Assembly: GCA_965247565.1 (NCBI GenBank)
Contig: CBDFHF010000001.1
Span: 620,001-684,000 of the forward strand
DNA from: CBDFHF01 sp965247565
GTDB lineage: Bacteria; Pseudomonadota; Gammaproteobacteria; Methylococcales; Methylomonadaceae
Reading direction: 5' to 3'
DNA length: 64,000 nucleotides
The position numbers and the translations under genes are program-made. The notes beneath the pieces are model-generated. The model made no database searches. It saw only the letters and a list, made by a program, of their open reading frames with translations, and was not told the origin of the DNA. Positions 53,601 through 61,718 of this stretch are shown piece by piece (the first letter of the stretch is position 1; each line of letters opens with the position of its first letter).

Positions 53601-55156
53601 ATCCTGAAGGTACCAAACTCAGCTACCTGATAGTTCGAAACGGAGCTGGGGTTGTCGTCAATAATTATCTGGATCCGATAACCGGCGTGATAAGCATACC
53701 TGCAAGCAGGATAAAGGAATGGGCGAGCTATTATAATCCGGATAATGCTGCCTTTCTGTTCGAGTACCAGATATTGGTCATTGATAGCCAGGGCGCACGA
53801 GCTCAACAATCCATTAAGGTAACCCTCGATTGTCCAACTGGACTCGTTTGGGAATATAGCTCGCAAAGTTGCACGAAGATTGCTATCAACTCCCAGCCTT
53901 CAGTATTAGGACTCAATGCTGGACAGGCTTATAGCTACCCCGTCATCGCTAAACAACGGAGCGGTGAACCACTCAGCTTCAGTCTGACCGGTCAGCCCGA
54001 AGGCATGACCATCGACAGCACTGGACTCATTAGTTGGATTGCCCAAGGTACCGGTGTTGATTATGTGAGTTTTACAGTAACTGCGAGTAATCTCCAGGGT
54101 GACTCGGCTGCACAGCAAGTTAATCTTTGGGTGTGCTCGGCTCCTATGCATTGGGATTCGTTGGCTAACGGTTGCCAGGGGCCGGTCAATATCAGTTCCT
54201 TTTCCTCCATCTACGGCATAACGGCCGGAGAAACATACACGTATCCGGTCATGGCGACCCAGATAGATAATTTACCGCTGACTTATAGTTTGACGAATGC
54301 ACCGTCGGGAATGAGCATCGATAGCAATACTGGGCAAATTAATTGGCTGGCTCAGGCCAGTGAATCTGGACAAATTAACTTTACTGTTAACGTGAGTGAC
54401 CAAGCTTATACAGCGCAGCAGGAGGTAGCGTTTACCGTTTGTACAACACCGGAGTTTTGGAGTGTGGATTATGGTGCTTGTAAAGGTCCGATAGAATTTA
54501 CCTCTACTCCAACTTTTGGCGTTGATGCGGGACAGCCTTACAACTACCAGGCTATTGCCACCCATGCCAAAGGCTTACCGTTAACTTACAGTTTGGCCGA
54601 TAATCAGGAAGCTGGGGTTCCAAAGCCTGCTGATATGAGTATTGACCCACAAACCGGTCTGATTAGTTGGACAGCACAGCCGCAGCCTGCTGAGACCGGC
54701 GACTATGCTAGTTTCGCAATCATTGCCACCGACAGTAACGGCTTTTCTCTACCTCAGACTATGCAGGTACGAGTCTGTGAGTCCGGTTCGAATTGGGATC
54801 CAAATCTGAGTACTTGTCGGGGCGATGTGCGCATTACTTCGACGCAGTCGATATTGGGCCTTGATGTTGGCCAGACTTTTACTTATCAGGTTATCGCTAC
54901 TGAAGCCAATACAGCGGGTTTACCCATTACTTATAGCTTAAGCAACTTGTATCCGGAAAGTATCAATATGAACATTGACTCAAGCACAGGTTTGATCACT
55001 TGGGTGGCTGCAGAAGATCCCAACAACATTGGCGCTCCTATTACTTTTACCATAACTGCAACTGACACCCTGGGAAATCAGGAGTCGCAATCAGGTGGTT
55101 TGACTCTCTGCGTACCACCTCAGCATTGGAGCGCTGAGGCTGGAGGTTGTCAGTAA
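50492..55156 (+). CDS. Giant secreted multiheme cytochrome with Ig-like repeats, copy 3
   Basis: The protein has 1554 residues from the ATG at 50492 (TTG at 50486 is in frame). The signal peptide is nearly identical to copy 2. Nine haem sites are CRECH, CX4CH (CSNSDCH), CLKCH, CYQCH, CSACH, CAACH, CSVCH, CSACH and CNLCH. Five C-terminal He_PIG-like repeats follow, each closed by a cysteine pair. The segment between haem sites 1 and 2 (GGHNHNGADRPLNFYEADSD) differs most among copies. No copy of the terminator block follows this last gene. The three copies may have different partners or expression levels (inference). Confidence 0.88.
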   Translation: MDRSTYKLLQTPHLLAIFWLSVLCCTIVQAAKAPAPLTIKSAVYNKKAAKLTVKTVVKNTTGLLTLLHNKGGVLGQTRDNKHTFSIPLAQLGDIPCQVEVRLGDLKVNRAVKGAAADCKKAPICNVLSPIENSNVAYNQNTPFEAHVILKDKKAGPIHYEWDFAGGVMGYPSGQLPGTGNVKADATFVRNNSRYRVRFTATDAVGRRCESSVNVVVGTLPAGLPNIAPLAEAAQQSAPSKANALQKAAGERVVLPYQDWTMQTASDARTVPDVYVVYGPQVNNINATVYEKARKPVVLGSDKIELKYSATSNPADPIGANSINSTSQNWPVGTPLMLATLQKSDYFQTPGDPATSLTHTSYSFAGFLTPELASAADEGYHSATLSPPLNPDHGRYMPGIAAPYAVNDPQPFSEYVPDDNRFAALMLPLTDIDDSGRVNPTPLFRVEARDVGNNTPASATDIVVNSGRDLHCRECHAKDKIGATMARSATSGNGGHNHNGADRPLNFYEADSDSLFDQEYAAIRNIGKIHQYREPHGVNAWKWMEHGNVDQDENGNPVTFNGGPLGCSNSDCHISAISKAPYKKTLFAKASDGGPLSSTIHRYHGQLQYNAAKDDILRISEGHAKGMPARIPLGSVDVSDPVTGSTPNSLFPVKDANGKILPMEENCLKCHGGKREQCYRDRMYTAGVTCYQCHGDMLAVSNAFNKSSPGPDGNLLRLPWIDEPDCSACHTGNANRGKTGANGFFSAGVMKTAFDETDRSATPRQPDESNPDLIRFAVPVTAMDIGDVAYKSDGTTEPVISKTRLFRVGKDNHGQVACAACHGAAHAIWPNRDPNANDNVTALQLQGHVGHIQECSVCHSADAFAKFEDIDEGVRATDAKTGILGGPHNMHPVNDPNWWRQAVGDTVDSTPNQPKRKGVIKGGWHNDYAKIPGRAGEDQCSACHGNDHMGTRLSKTPVDREFINEKGKKVKIKAGTPIGCNLCHTVIKSCTASPSGADCGKPSERVAASTNLVPVITSTAPNQVVLGEDYRYEIKASDPEGTKLSYLIVRNGAGVVVNNYLDPITGVISIPASRIKEWASYYNPDNAAFLFEYQILVIDSQGARAQQSIKVTLDCPTGLVWEYSSQSCTKIAINSQPSVLGLNAGQAYSYPVIAKQRSGEPLSFSLTGQPEGMTIDSTGLISWIAQGTGVDYVSFTVTASNLQGDSAAQQVNLWVCSAPMHWDSLANGCQGPVNISSFSSIYGITAGETYTYPVMATQIDNLPLTYSLTNAPSGMSIDSNTGQINWLAQASESGQINFTVNVSDQAYTAQQEVAFTVCTTPEFWSVDYGACKGPIEFTSTPTFGVDAGQPYNYQAIATHAKGLPLTYSLADNQEAGVPKPADMSIDPQTGLISWTAQPQPAETGDYASFAIIATDSNGFSLPQTMQVRVCESGSNWDPNLSTCRGDVRITSTQSILGLDVGQTFTYQVIATEANTAGLPITYSLSNLYPESINMNIDSSTGLITWVAAEDPNNIGAPITFTITATDTLGNQESQSGGLTLCVPPQHWSAEAGGCQ

Positions 55157-55494
55157 TCTTACCTGGGTTGAAAAGTAGAGCTGAATTTACTATAAGCACT
55201 TAGCAAAATGTTAACGTTTATTTAGCTAAACATGAATGTTTTGAAAAACCACCATTCAGATATAAAGTTACGGTGTTGCTCCGGCACTAACATGCGAGCA
55301 GTATTGACTTGGCTGCCGGCAATATCACTGTGAATATATTGCTCCCGTCATCACGACTTAATCGTTGAGATCAACATCGGCTTCGGGCTAAGAAGCTATC
55401 TGGCCATCACGAATCCTTAATGGTGGCGGGGACGGGTGTAGCGCGGTCATAGTCAGACATGATTTTTTCCTCCATAAGTAATATTGATGTGCTG
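55157..55494. other. Intergenic region after cytochrome copy 3
   Basis: 338 bases without a full gene. On the minus strand, a 17-codon reading frame (55407-55460) with a strong GGAGG site lies just downstream of the DUF1826 fragment. Otherwise I see nothing assignable, and no strong terminator for the cytochrome operon. Confidence 0.4.
55407..55460 (-). pseudogene. Possible remnant or short ORF downstream of DUF1826 gene
   Basis: The frame MSDYDRATPVPATIKDS ends after 17 codons. It has a very good ribosome-binding site (TGGAGGAAAAAATC before the ATG) and lies 34 bp after the DUF1826 stop. It may be the start of a degraded gene of the zinc operon, or a short peptide. I do not recognise it. 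Confidence 0.3.
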
Positions 55495-55819
55495 TTACCC
55501 AAAATCAAGTGTAAGCAGAACCCGACGCGGTGAGTTTGGGTTTAACTGCGGCGAGCGATGTACCGCGCCAAATTGTTCATTGCCTTCCCAGGCATTGCCT
55601 TTAAGCAAGCCAATGGCGTAAGCGGGCATAGTTTGAATGGCATCGTTATCCAAAATTAGGCCGGAGGCGTTGTCGCTAAGGCTGCCAGACCCTATGCCAA
55701 GCCTGCGCCGGTCAATATAAGCTTCTTCCAGCCATTCGGTACCGATGCCCCCATAGGTGCAAACCAGACGACAGGCAACTGAATCCACATGAAACTTTGG
55801 GCACATGGCTTTGTCCAGC
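55495..55819 (-). pseudogene. DUF1826 protein, 3' part (split by IS66)
   Basis: The fragment encodes CPKFHVDSVACRLVCTYGG, GTEWLEEAYIDRRRLG, LLKGNAWEGNEQFGAVHRSP and LTLDFG, the conserved C-terminal half of DUF1826 proteins, with conserved His/Cys residues. Joined to the 5' part after removing the IS66 element and one target copy, it gives an uninterrupted 221-residue protein (junction LRTLDKAMCPKFHVD). DUF1826 genes are often found with zinc-responsive CobW and transporter genes, as here. The protein is presumably inactive in this strain. Confidence 0.85.
55812..55819. repeat. IS66 target-site duplication, left copy
   Basis: TGTCCAGC here and at 58319-58326 flank the IS66 element exactly, as expected for the 8-bp duplication made by this family. 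Confidence 0.9.
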
Positions 55820-55865
55820 GTATTCGATCAGCCCGACCACTATCTTAGAAATTGCCAAAATCAAT

Positions 55866-57506
55866 TTATTCTGATTTTGTACCAAAAGGCAGTAATTCAT
55901 CGATGCGGCTGTTGGGCCAGATAGGGAGTTTTTCTAGAGTATCTTTTAGCCAGGCAGCGGGATCAAGCCCATTTAATTTGGCGGTGCCTAGTAAGGATTG
56001 AATTGCGGCAGCGCGCTGGCCCGCTCGTTCTGATCCGGCAAAGAGCCAGTTGCGTCTGCCTAGCGCAATCGGCCTAATACAGTTCTCGGTACTGTTGTTA
56101 TCTATGGGTAGATCACCGGTTTCGGCATAGCGGATCAGTGCCGACCAGCGTTTCAGGCTGTATTCGATCGCTTTCATCAAAGCGCTGCCAGGTGCCGTGC
56201 GCAAACGGGTTTGCTGCAGCCAATCATGCAGTTCGGTTAAGCGTGGTTGGCTTTTTTCAGCACGCAGGTTTTTCCGGCCATCGATACTCATCTCCCGGCC
56301 TTCGGCTTCAATCTCATACAACTCGGCAATGCGCTGCAAGGCTTCTTTGGCAACCGGACTTTGATTAGCTTGAAAGAGGTCAAAGAATTTGCGGCGCGCA
56401 TGGGTCCAGCACGCTAACTCAATGCAGGACGACAATAAAGATTGTGTGGCTGGATGCGCCCGAGCTGCAGCAAACAAGGCTTTGTATCCTCCGTAGCCAT
56501 CAACCATTAGATGACCTTGCCAGTCTTGTAGAAACTGTTCGGCATGTCGGCCACTGCGACCGGCTTGGTAGTCAAAGACAATGATCTTAGGCCCAGGTTG
56601 CAGATCGTTACTGCGATACGCCCATAGATAAGCCTTCTTCGTTTTACCTTTGCCGGGATCCAACTGCGGTACCGGGGTTTCATCGGCTAACACGCAAGGT
56701 CGTTGTAACAGATACCAGTGCAGGCGATCCACCAGAGGCTGTAGTTCCACCCCCAGACGCCCCACCCAATCGGCCAGCGTGGATCGAGATAGGGAAACAC
56801 TGCTACGGGCAGCGATTTGTTCCAGTCGGTACAGCGGCAAGTGATCCAGATATTTGCTGATGAGTACCCAAACCAGCAAACCGATGGCGGCCATACCGCC
56901 GTCAATGATGGCCGGTGGAATGGGCTCGGCAGTGATGGTTTCACAAGTCCGGCAGGCGTATTGTGGCCGGATGTGCCGGTGGACAAAGAACTTGGCCGGT
57001 TCCACGTCCAGTTGCTCAGTCACATCGTCGCGAATTTTGACCAAATCTCGTCCACATTGCCCACAGGCGCAAGATTCCAACTGGTGATAATGATCGATGC
57101 GCGGCAGGTGGGCGGGTAACGGCTGACGGCCAGCACGCAGGCGTTTGGATCTAGCCACCGTTTCGCACGGTTGATTATCCTGCAATAGTTCGACTTCGGC
57201 TTCAATTGCCGACATATCCGTATTCCAGGTTTCTTCAAAGACATCCCGTTGCAGAGCGGTCAGGGTTTCACTTTTGGTGCTGTAGCGGATGCGTTTGTAA
57301 TAGGCCAGCTCATAGGTGAGCGAGGTGATTTTGGTGTCTTTGTAGAGAATGGCTTTTTCGTTGGCCGTGATGGTGGCTTGTTGCTCCGCAATCACTGTTT
57401 TGGCATCCTGAGAGGCTTGGTCAACAAGCGCCTGAATCAGTGCCGCTACTTGGTTTTTGGTAGCAGGATCCAGGTTTAATTGATCGAGTTCAGTCAGTGA
57501 TTTCAT
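55866..57506 (-). CDS. tnpC: IS66 transposase TnpC
   Basis: The 546-residue DDE transposase of IS66 has an N-terminal coiled coil, a zinc-binding segment (CACGQCGRDLV, CRTC) and the catalytic core: Asp in LADETPVPQLD, Asp in MVDGYGGYKALF and Glu in NNSTENCIRPIALGRRNWLF. The ATG is at 57506. It looks full length, so the element may still be mobile. Confidence 0.95.
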   Translation of the reverse strand: MKSLTELDQLNLDPATKNQVAALIQALVDQASQDAKTVIAEQQATITANEKAILYKDTKITSLTYELAYYKRIRYSTKSETLTALQRDVFEETWNTDMSAIEAEVELLQDNQPCETVARSKRLRAGRQPLPAHLPRIDHYHQLESCACGQCGRDLVKIRDDVTEQLDVEPAKFFVHRHIRPQYACRTCETITAEPIPPAIIDGGMAAIGLLVWVLISKYLDHLPLYRLEQIAARSSVSLSRSTLADWVGRLGVELQPLVDRLHWYLLQRPCVLADETPVPQLDPGKGKTKKAYLWAYRSNDLQPGPKIIVFDYQAGRSGRHAEQFLQDWQGHLMVDGYGGYKALFAAARAHPATQSLLSSCIELACWTHARRKFFDLFQANQSPVAKEALQRIAELYEIEAEGREMSIDGRKNLRAEKSQPRLTELHDWLQQTRLRTAPGSALMKAIEYSLKRWSALIRYAETGDLPIDNNSTENCIRPIALGRRNWLFAGSERAGQRAAAIQSLLGTAKLNGLDPAAWLKDTLEKLPIWPNSRIDELLPFGTKSE

Positions 57507-57603
57507 GGTGAAAACTATACCATAAAATCACCGTGTAAGCCTTGATTTTGTTAGGTTTTATGACTGTTTTTCTTGTTATTTATCAGCCACTTTAAAACCG
57601 TTT

Positions 57604-57954
57604 TTACACTTGCCAGTCCGGCTGACAAGTCGCCGACAAACGCTGCCAGTCGACACCGGCAACTAACCACTCCCACTGGCGTTGGGTAATCACAAATGTC
57701 TTATCGTTGACCCTGGGCCACACAAAACTGCCGCGATGCAATCTGCGTTGACATAACCAAACCCCATTACCATCCCACAGCAACAGTCTCAGCCGATTAC
57801 CAGCACGGTTACGGAAAATGAATGCCGAACCACTGCAAGGTGCTTGATCCAAGCTGTGCTGAACGACGCTCGACAAACCATCTAGGCCGCGTCTCATATC
57901 GACAGGCGCAACGGCAATCCAAATTTGTGCTGGGGTTTCAATTAACCCAGGCAT
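57604..57954 (-). CDS. tnpB: IS66 accessory protein TnpB
   Basis: About 116 residues from the ATG at 57954. The IS66 Orf2 signature is clear (VAPVDMRRGLDGLSSVV, GSAFIFRNRAGNRLRLLLWD, GVWLCQRRLHRGSFVWP). The protein is needed for transposition, role uncertain. It overlaps the tnpA end by 13 bp. A GTG/ATG-like start further upstream (57975) is possible but less likely. Confidence 0.93.
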   Translation of the reverse strand: MPGLIETPAQIWIAVAPVDMRRGLDGLSSVVQHSLDQAPCSGSAFIFRNRAGNRLRLLLWDGNGVWLCQRRLHRGSFVWPRVNDKTFVITQRQWEWLVAGVDWQRLSATCQPDWQV

Positions 57955-58244
57955 TTCAACAACTCGGCCAACCACGCAGCCGATACGGATGTCGGCAGCT
58001 CCAGTCGATGACCGTTGTTATGAGTCAACACCAGGTTTGACGAGGATGCCGGTGTCGGAACAACCGATGCAACCTGAACAGGAATCAACGCTACAGCTTG
58101 AGATAGATTGAGTCTGCGATACTCACTCAATCGAGCCGAGAAAGTACCCTTCTTGAGTTGCTGTTGATCACAATATAATGCTTGTGATAACCCGCTTTGT
58201 TGCCAAGCTTCAATATGCTGACGCCATTTGAATGGAATGCCCAT
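57942..58244 (-). CDS. tnpA: IS66 accessory protein TnpA
   Basis: The 100-residue protein has a helix-turn-helix-like region (WRQHIEAWQQSGLSQALYCD) typical of IS66 Orf1. It is the first gene of the element; its end overlaps tnpB. Confidence 0.9.
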   Translation of the reverse strand: MGIPFKWRQHIEAWQQSGLSQALYCDQQQLKKGTFSARLSEYRRLNLSQAVALIPVQVASVVPTPASSSNLVLTHNNGHRLELPTSVSAAWLAELLKCLG

Positions 58245-58318
58245 AAAATCCCCTAGGAAAAAATCTTAGAGTGCCAGCATTGGTGTAAGCTTTGTAGATG
58301 GTTTCGCCGGACGATTAC

Positions 58319-58326
58319 TGTCCAGC
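58319..58326. repeat. IS66 target-site duplication, right copy
   Basis: TGTCCAGC, identical to 55812-55819. Confidence 0.9.
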
Positions 58327-58667
58327 GTGCGCAGCCGTAAGCCAACCCTGTTCAACTCAAATAGATCACAGTAGATAGCGGTTAGCTGCGCGACGTCTTT
58401 GCAAAAGTCGGAATAGCCGGGCAAGTGCGCGCTCTGCGGTATCAACCCAAAAAAATCAAAACTGGCAAAATCAAGGCTTTCTACAAAACTGATGTCATGC
58501 GGGAGCTGTAGTAACTGGCTGACAAAATCTTGCAATAGCGTATCAACTTGCCGCTCTACCACGCACAGATTGATGGTGGATTGATAAATTTGGGTTAAAT
58601 CCGCCACATCATTAGACAGATATGCCCGTGAAAAAACCGGTTTTATAGCAAGTTGTGCGGTTACCAT
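58319..58667 (-). pseudogene. DUF1826 protein, 5' part (split by IS66)
   Basis: The ATG is at 58667, 10 bp after the ZIP gene stop. The frame encodes the N-terminal half (SYSTINLCVV-like start, DVAQLTAIYCDLFELNRVGL) up to RLRTLD, where the IS66 end begins; it then reads into the IS and stops at 58266. With the 3' part it forms one 221-residue frame. It is the last gene of the minus-strand zinc operon. Confidence 0.85.
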
Positions 58668-58677
58668 ATTTGGCTCC

Positions 58678-59460
58678 TTATTGAGTTAATAAAAAATGCT
58701 CTAAAACAATGATCGACTGCATAAAACCAATCCCGAATGCAAAAATGGCCGTTTGCCCGAATACATGGACGAGTGTTGAATGTTCATGCAGCGCCGGAAT
58801 CATGTCGGTGGCGGCAATGTAAATAAAACCGCCTGCGGCAATCGGCAGTAAAAAGACCAGTGATGATTCTGCCACTTGACTAAATAGCAAGGTAAAGACT
58901 GCGCCAATCAGGATTGTTAGAGAGCAGTAAAAGTTGTAAAGCACCGCTTTGGCGGGCGAATAGCCGCCATAAACCAAAGCGCCCACATCGCCGATTTCCT
59001 GGGGGATTTCATGGGCAATAATCGCTAGGGTAGTGGTAAACCCTAACACCGGATCGACCAGAAAACTGCCGGCAATCAAAATGCCATCGACAAAATTATG
59101 AATGGCATCGCCCATGAGGTTCATTTTGGCAAGGGGTTTTATGCCGTCTTGTTCGGGTATCTGAATATGATGATCATGTCGCCAGCGCACCACTTTTTCC
59201 AGGATGAAAAATACAAATACACCGGCTAAGGTCAATAAACAAACGCTGGAAACAGAGCCTTGGCGGCTAACCGCATCGGGGATCAAATGAATAAACGCAT
59301 CGCCCAGCAACACACCCACGGCTAACGCTACTAAATAAGGGATAATACGTTTTAATTGCGCTGCCTCAATCCATAGGGCAAACATACCCGTTAGCGAGAT
59401 GATGCTGACCAAAAAACTCGCGCCGATAGCGCCGGCAATGATTTCAATGGTAAGAGTCAT
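58678..59460 (-). CDS. ZIP-family metal transporter
   Basis: The 260-residue protein has about eight membrane helices. The ZIP metal-path motifs are GDAIHNFVDGILIAGSF (~helix 4) and IAHEIPQEIGDVGALVYGGY (~helix 5). ZIP proteins bring zinc (or iron, manganese) into the cytoplasm. It overlaps the small upstream gene by 4 bp (ATGA) and is followed by DUF1826, so it is part of one operon with the CobW-type GTPase. Confidence 0.93.
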   Translation of the reverse strand: MTLTIEIIAGAIGASFLVSIISLTGMFALWIEAAQLKRIIPYLVALAVGVLLGDAFIHLIPDAVSRQGSVSSVCLLTLAGVFVFFILEKVVRWRHDHHIQIPEQDGIKPLAKMNLMGDAIHNFVDGILIAGSFLVDPVLGFTTTLAIIAHEIPQEIGDVGALVYGGYSPAKAVLYNFYCSLTILIGAVFTLLFSQVAESSLVFLLPIAAGGFIYIAATDMIPALHEHSTLVHVFGQTAIFAFGIGFMQSIIVLEHFLLTQ

Positions 59461-59702
59461 AGTAATGAATGCCTATAAATTCTTTGTGCATAAAGTGACG
59501 TGTGCGAACCATAGATAAATCGGGCGATAACGTCTGGTAATACATGCACTAATACATCGAGGGACAGTATGCCGAGCACTAACAGAATTAATCTGGATAG
59601 GATGCGTTTTAGGTACGGGTGCTTAAGCCACAGCGACAACACACTTAAGCCAATTAACGTGACAATGCCAATAATATGCAGAGTATGATCAAGACTGCGC
59701 AT
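59457..59702 (-). CDS. Small membrane protein of the zinc operon
   Basis: An 81-residue protein from the ATG at 59702 (MRSLDHTLHIIGIV). It has two membrane segments (~8-25, ~35-58) and a short basic tail. It overlaps the CobW-type gene by 14 bp and the ZIP gene by 4 bp, so it is translated as part of the operon. I do not recognise a family. Its position suggests a helper of the transporter (inference). Confidence 0.7.
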   Translation of the reverse strand: MRSLDHTLHIIGIVTLIGLSVLSLWLKHPYLKRILSRLILLVLGILSLDVLVHVLPDVIARFIYGSHTSLYAQRIYRHSLL

Positions 59703-60903
59703 TTTCAAACCAGGACGGAAAATGATCCGGATAGGTTTTCCAGCTATCTTTGCCTGAGGCCAATTCGGCATCATTCAGCAAACATTGATCCAGTTCCCAG
59801 CGTGCTTTCTCGGCATTGATGTTTTGACCAATAAACACTAACTCCTGCCGACAATCCCCAAACGGGTTTTCCCAGTTGGCGCGAATGTCAGTCAGATATT
59901 CTTCCGGCCATTCGCTTTCAGGAACTGAAGCCCACCAACGACCCGCGCAGCCATGTTGCATCGTACCGCCAGCTTGTGACCAACTGCCTGCCCAATCAGG
60001 ACGCGAAGCCAGCCAGAAAAAACCTTTGGAGCGCAACAATGTGCCATTTTGCCAATCATCACGGTGCAGATAATCATAAAATCGTTCAGGATGAAACGGG
60101 CGGCGCGCGCTGTAAACAAAACTGCTAATGCCGTATTCTTCAGTTTCCGGCTGATGCGTACCGCGTAATTCTTGCAACCAACCGGCCGCTTGTTCAGCTT
60201 TGGCAAAATCAAAACGGCCGGTGTTTAAGATGCTGGACACCTTCACTTTACCCATGACCATCGGGATAATTTCGGCATCCCGATTCAGCGTTGCCAGAAT
60301 ATGGGTTAAGTCAATTAACTCGGCTCTACTGATTAAATCCACTTTAGAGATTAACAATACATTGCTGAATTCAATTTGTTCAATCAGCAAATCCGCGATG
60401 TTGCGTTCATCATCGGCACCTAATTCTGCATTGATGTCTTTTAACGACTGCGCCTCTTGGTAATCGCGCATAAAATTGACCGCATCAACCACGGTTACCA
60501 TGGTATCTAGTTTGGCAATATCAGACAGACTGATGTCGTTTTCGTCCCTGAATGTAAAGGTTTCTGCAATCGGCAAGGGTTCTGCAATACCGGTGGATTC
60601 AATGACCAGATAATCAAATCGATCTTCTTTAGCCAATTTGGAAACTTCAATTAATAAATCTTCCCGTAATGTGCAACAGATGCAACCATTGCTCATTTCA
60701 ACCAGTTTTTCCTCCGCGCGGTTGAGCGTCATTTCATTTTTAACCAGTGCCGCATCAATATTGACTTCGCTCATGTCATTTACAATGACAGCGATTTTTA
60801 AGCCTTCGCGATTTGCAATAATCTGGTTAAGCAAGGTGGTTTTACCGGCACCGAGAAAACCGGATAACACAGTAACTGGGAGTTTATTTTCCAGAGTTTG
60901 CAT
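59689..60903 (-). CDS. CobW/COG0523-family metal GTPase
   Basis: The 404-residue protein has Walker A GFLGAGKTTLLNQI (~17-30), the metal-binding CxCC motif NGCICCTLREDLL (~73-85), and a C-terminal CobW_C domain (~260-370; RPFHPERFYDYL). COG0523 GTPases deliver metals, often zinc under starvation, to client proteins. As the first gene of the minus-strand operon with a small membrane protein, ZIP transporter and DUF1826, a zinc role is likely. I could not find a Zur-type palindrome in front of it. Confidence 0.9.
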   Translation of the reverse strand: MQTLENKLPVTVLSGFLGAGKTTLLNQIIANREGLKIAVIVNDMSEVNIDAALVKNEMTLNRAEEKLVEMSNGCICCTLREDLLIEVSKLAKEDRFDYLVIESTGIAEPLPIAETFTFRDENDISLSDIAKLDTMVTVVDAVNFMRDYQEAQSLKDINAELGADDERNIADLLIEQIEFSNVLLISKVDLISRAELIDLTHILATLNRDAEIIPMVMGKVKVSSILNTGRFDFAKAEQAAGWLQELRGTHQPETEEYGISSFVYSARRPFHPERFYDYLHRDDWQNGTLLRSKGFFWLASRPDWAGSWSQAGGTMQHGCAGRWWASVPESEWPEEYLTDIRANWENPFGDCRQELVFIGQNINAEKARWELDQCLLNDAELASGKDSWKTYPDHFPSWFENAQS

Positions 60904-60982
60904 AGTTATTAGTAATGGTTGCGATTAATTCGAATCTGTAGCCTGTATAAAAAGCCGATACCACAGATTTTTTGGACAATAG

Positions 60983-61015
60983 AGATCTACGCGGCTCGAA
61001 CAACCGCGTAGATCT
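60983..61015. terminator. Hairpin after the PEP-CTERM-type gene
   Basis: Perfect 12-bp arms (AGATCTACGCGG / CCGCGTAGATCT) with a 9-base loop lie 17 bp past the stop of the minus-strand PEP-CTERM-type gene. The T-tract is poor in that direction, so the terminator call is moderate. Confidence 0.6.
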
Positions 61016-61031
61016 GTTCTTTTAACTAAGC

Positions 61032-61718
61032 TTATTCGACTAACAGTTTACGTCTGTTTACGCCCAGCAATGCCAGCATGCCTGAGCCAAACATCCATAA
61101 AGCAGCAGGTACAGGTACGGCAGAAACACCTGCTACCGCAGCCTCATAAGCCGCAGCATTTAAGCCACGGTTGAAAACAATATTAGCTACCTCGGAAGGG
61201 GTATTTAGCGCTATGGTGCTTTCTGGCGAAGTTTCGAGCAGGTTTAAACTTATCCAATAGGCACCAACACTTCCACCCAAGACGTTGCTGGTGTTTTTAA
61301 TTGAAAAGTCCAAATGTTCATGCAAGTCGCCGCCCGCATCAAGCTGACCAATCACACCGAATGGGTTACTGACGCCAGTAGTGCTGAAAGTAGTTACATT
61401 TTCAAGTGCATCTTTAATCTCCACATGCTCACCATTGGGAACAGTTGCATTCCAAGAATCGCCGTCCCAGAATTTTAGGGTGGCTAAACCTTGGAACTGC
61501 AGCCAATTTCCTGCACCGAAAGCGCCCTTGGCGGTATCCGCATCGAAGCCTGGGTCATCTGTAACATAGGCTCCGCCTGCGAGATCTCCAAAATTAGCTT
61601 CAATTAGTGTGGCGTTCAACTGGACTTTTCCACCGGACAAATAAGGCTGAAAATCGCCAGCGTGTTGCCCGGCCGCATTAGCGGCAGAAAAACTAAGACT
61701 ACCCGCTATAAATATTCC
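61032..61718 (-). pseudogene. PEP-CTERM-type surface protein, main part (split by IS1)
   Basis: The frame ends with a PEP-CTERM-like sorting signal (VPVPAALWMFGSGML, a hydrophobic helix, then NRRK). The body (~200 residues) has aromatic/Gly-rich beta segments typical of secreted PEP-CTERM proteins. Reading upstream it continues through AGSLSFSAANA, the end of a signal peptide, and is then cut by an IS1-family element. Joined with the 38-bp 5' part it gives a 238-residue protein with a complete signal peptide (MSLPISKLSLGIFIAGSLSF). A shorter internal start is possible but would lack a signal peptide. Exosortase genes are not in the window. Confidence 0.82.
61711..61718. repeat. IS1 target-site duplication, left copy
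   Basis: AATATTCC here and at 62475-62482 flank the element exactly. Confidence 0.9.

Larger units (their letters stand above)
55820..58318 (-). mobile_element. Complete IS66-family insertion sequence
   Basis: The 2499-bp element carries tnpA, tnpB and tnpC on the minus strand. Its ends are imperfect inverted repeats: GTATTCGATCAGCCCGACCA at the left and, on the other strand at the right, GTAATCGTCCGGCGAAACCA. Both resemble the GTAA-type ends of IS66. A perfect 8-bp target duplication surrounds it. It interrupts a DUF1826 gene. Confidence 0.92.

Noticed and set aside
60904..60982. Zur-type operator ahead of the CobW-type GTPase
   Set aside because: No palindrome resembling AATGTTATA-N-TATAACATT could be found in this interval.
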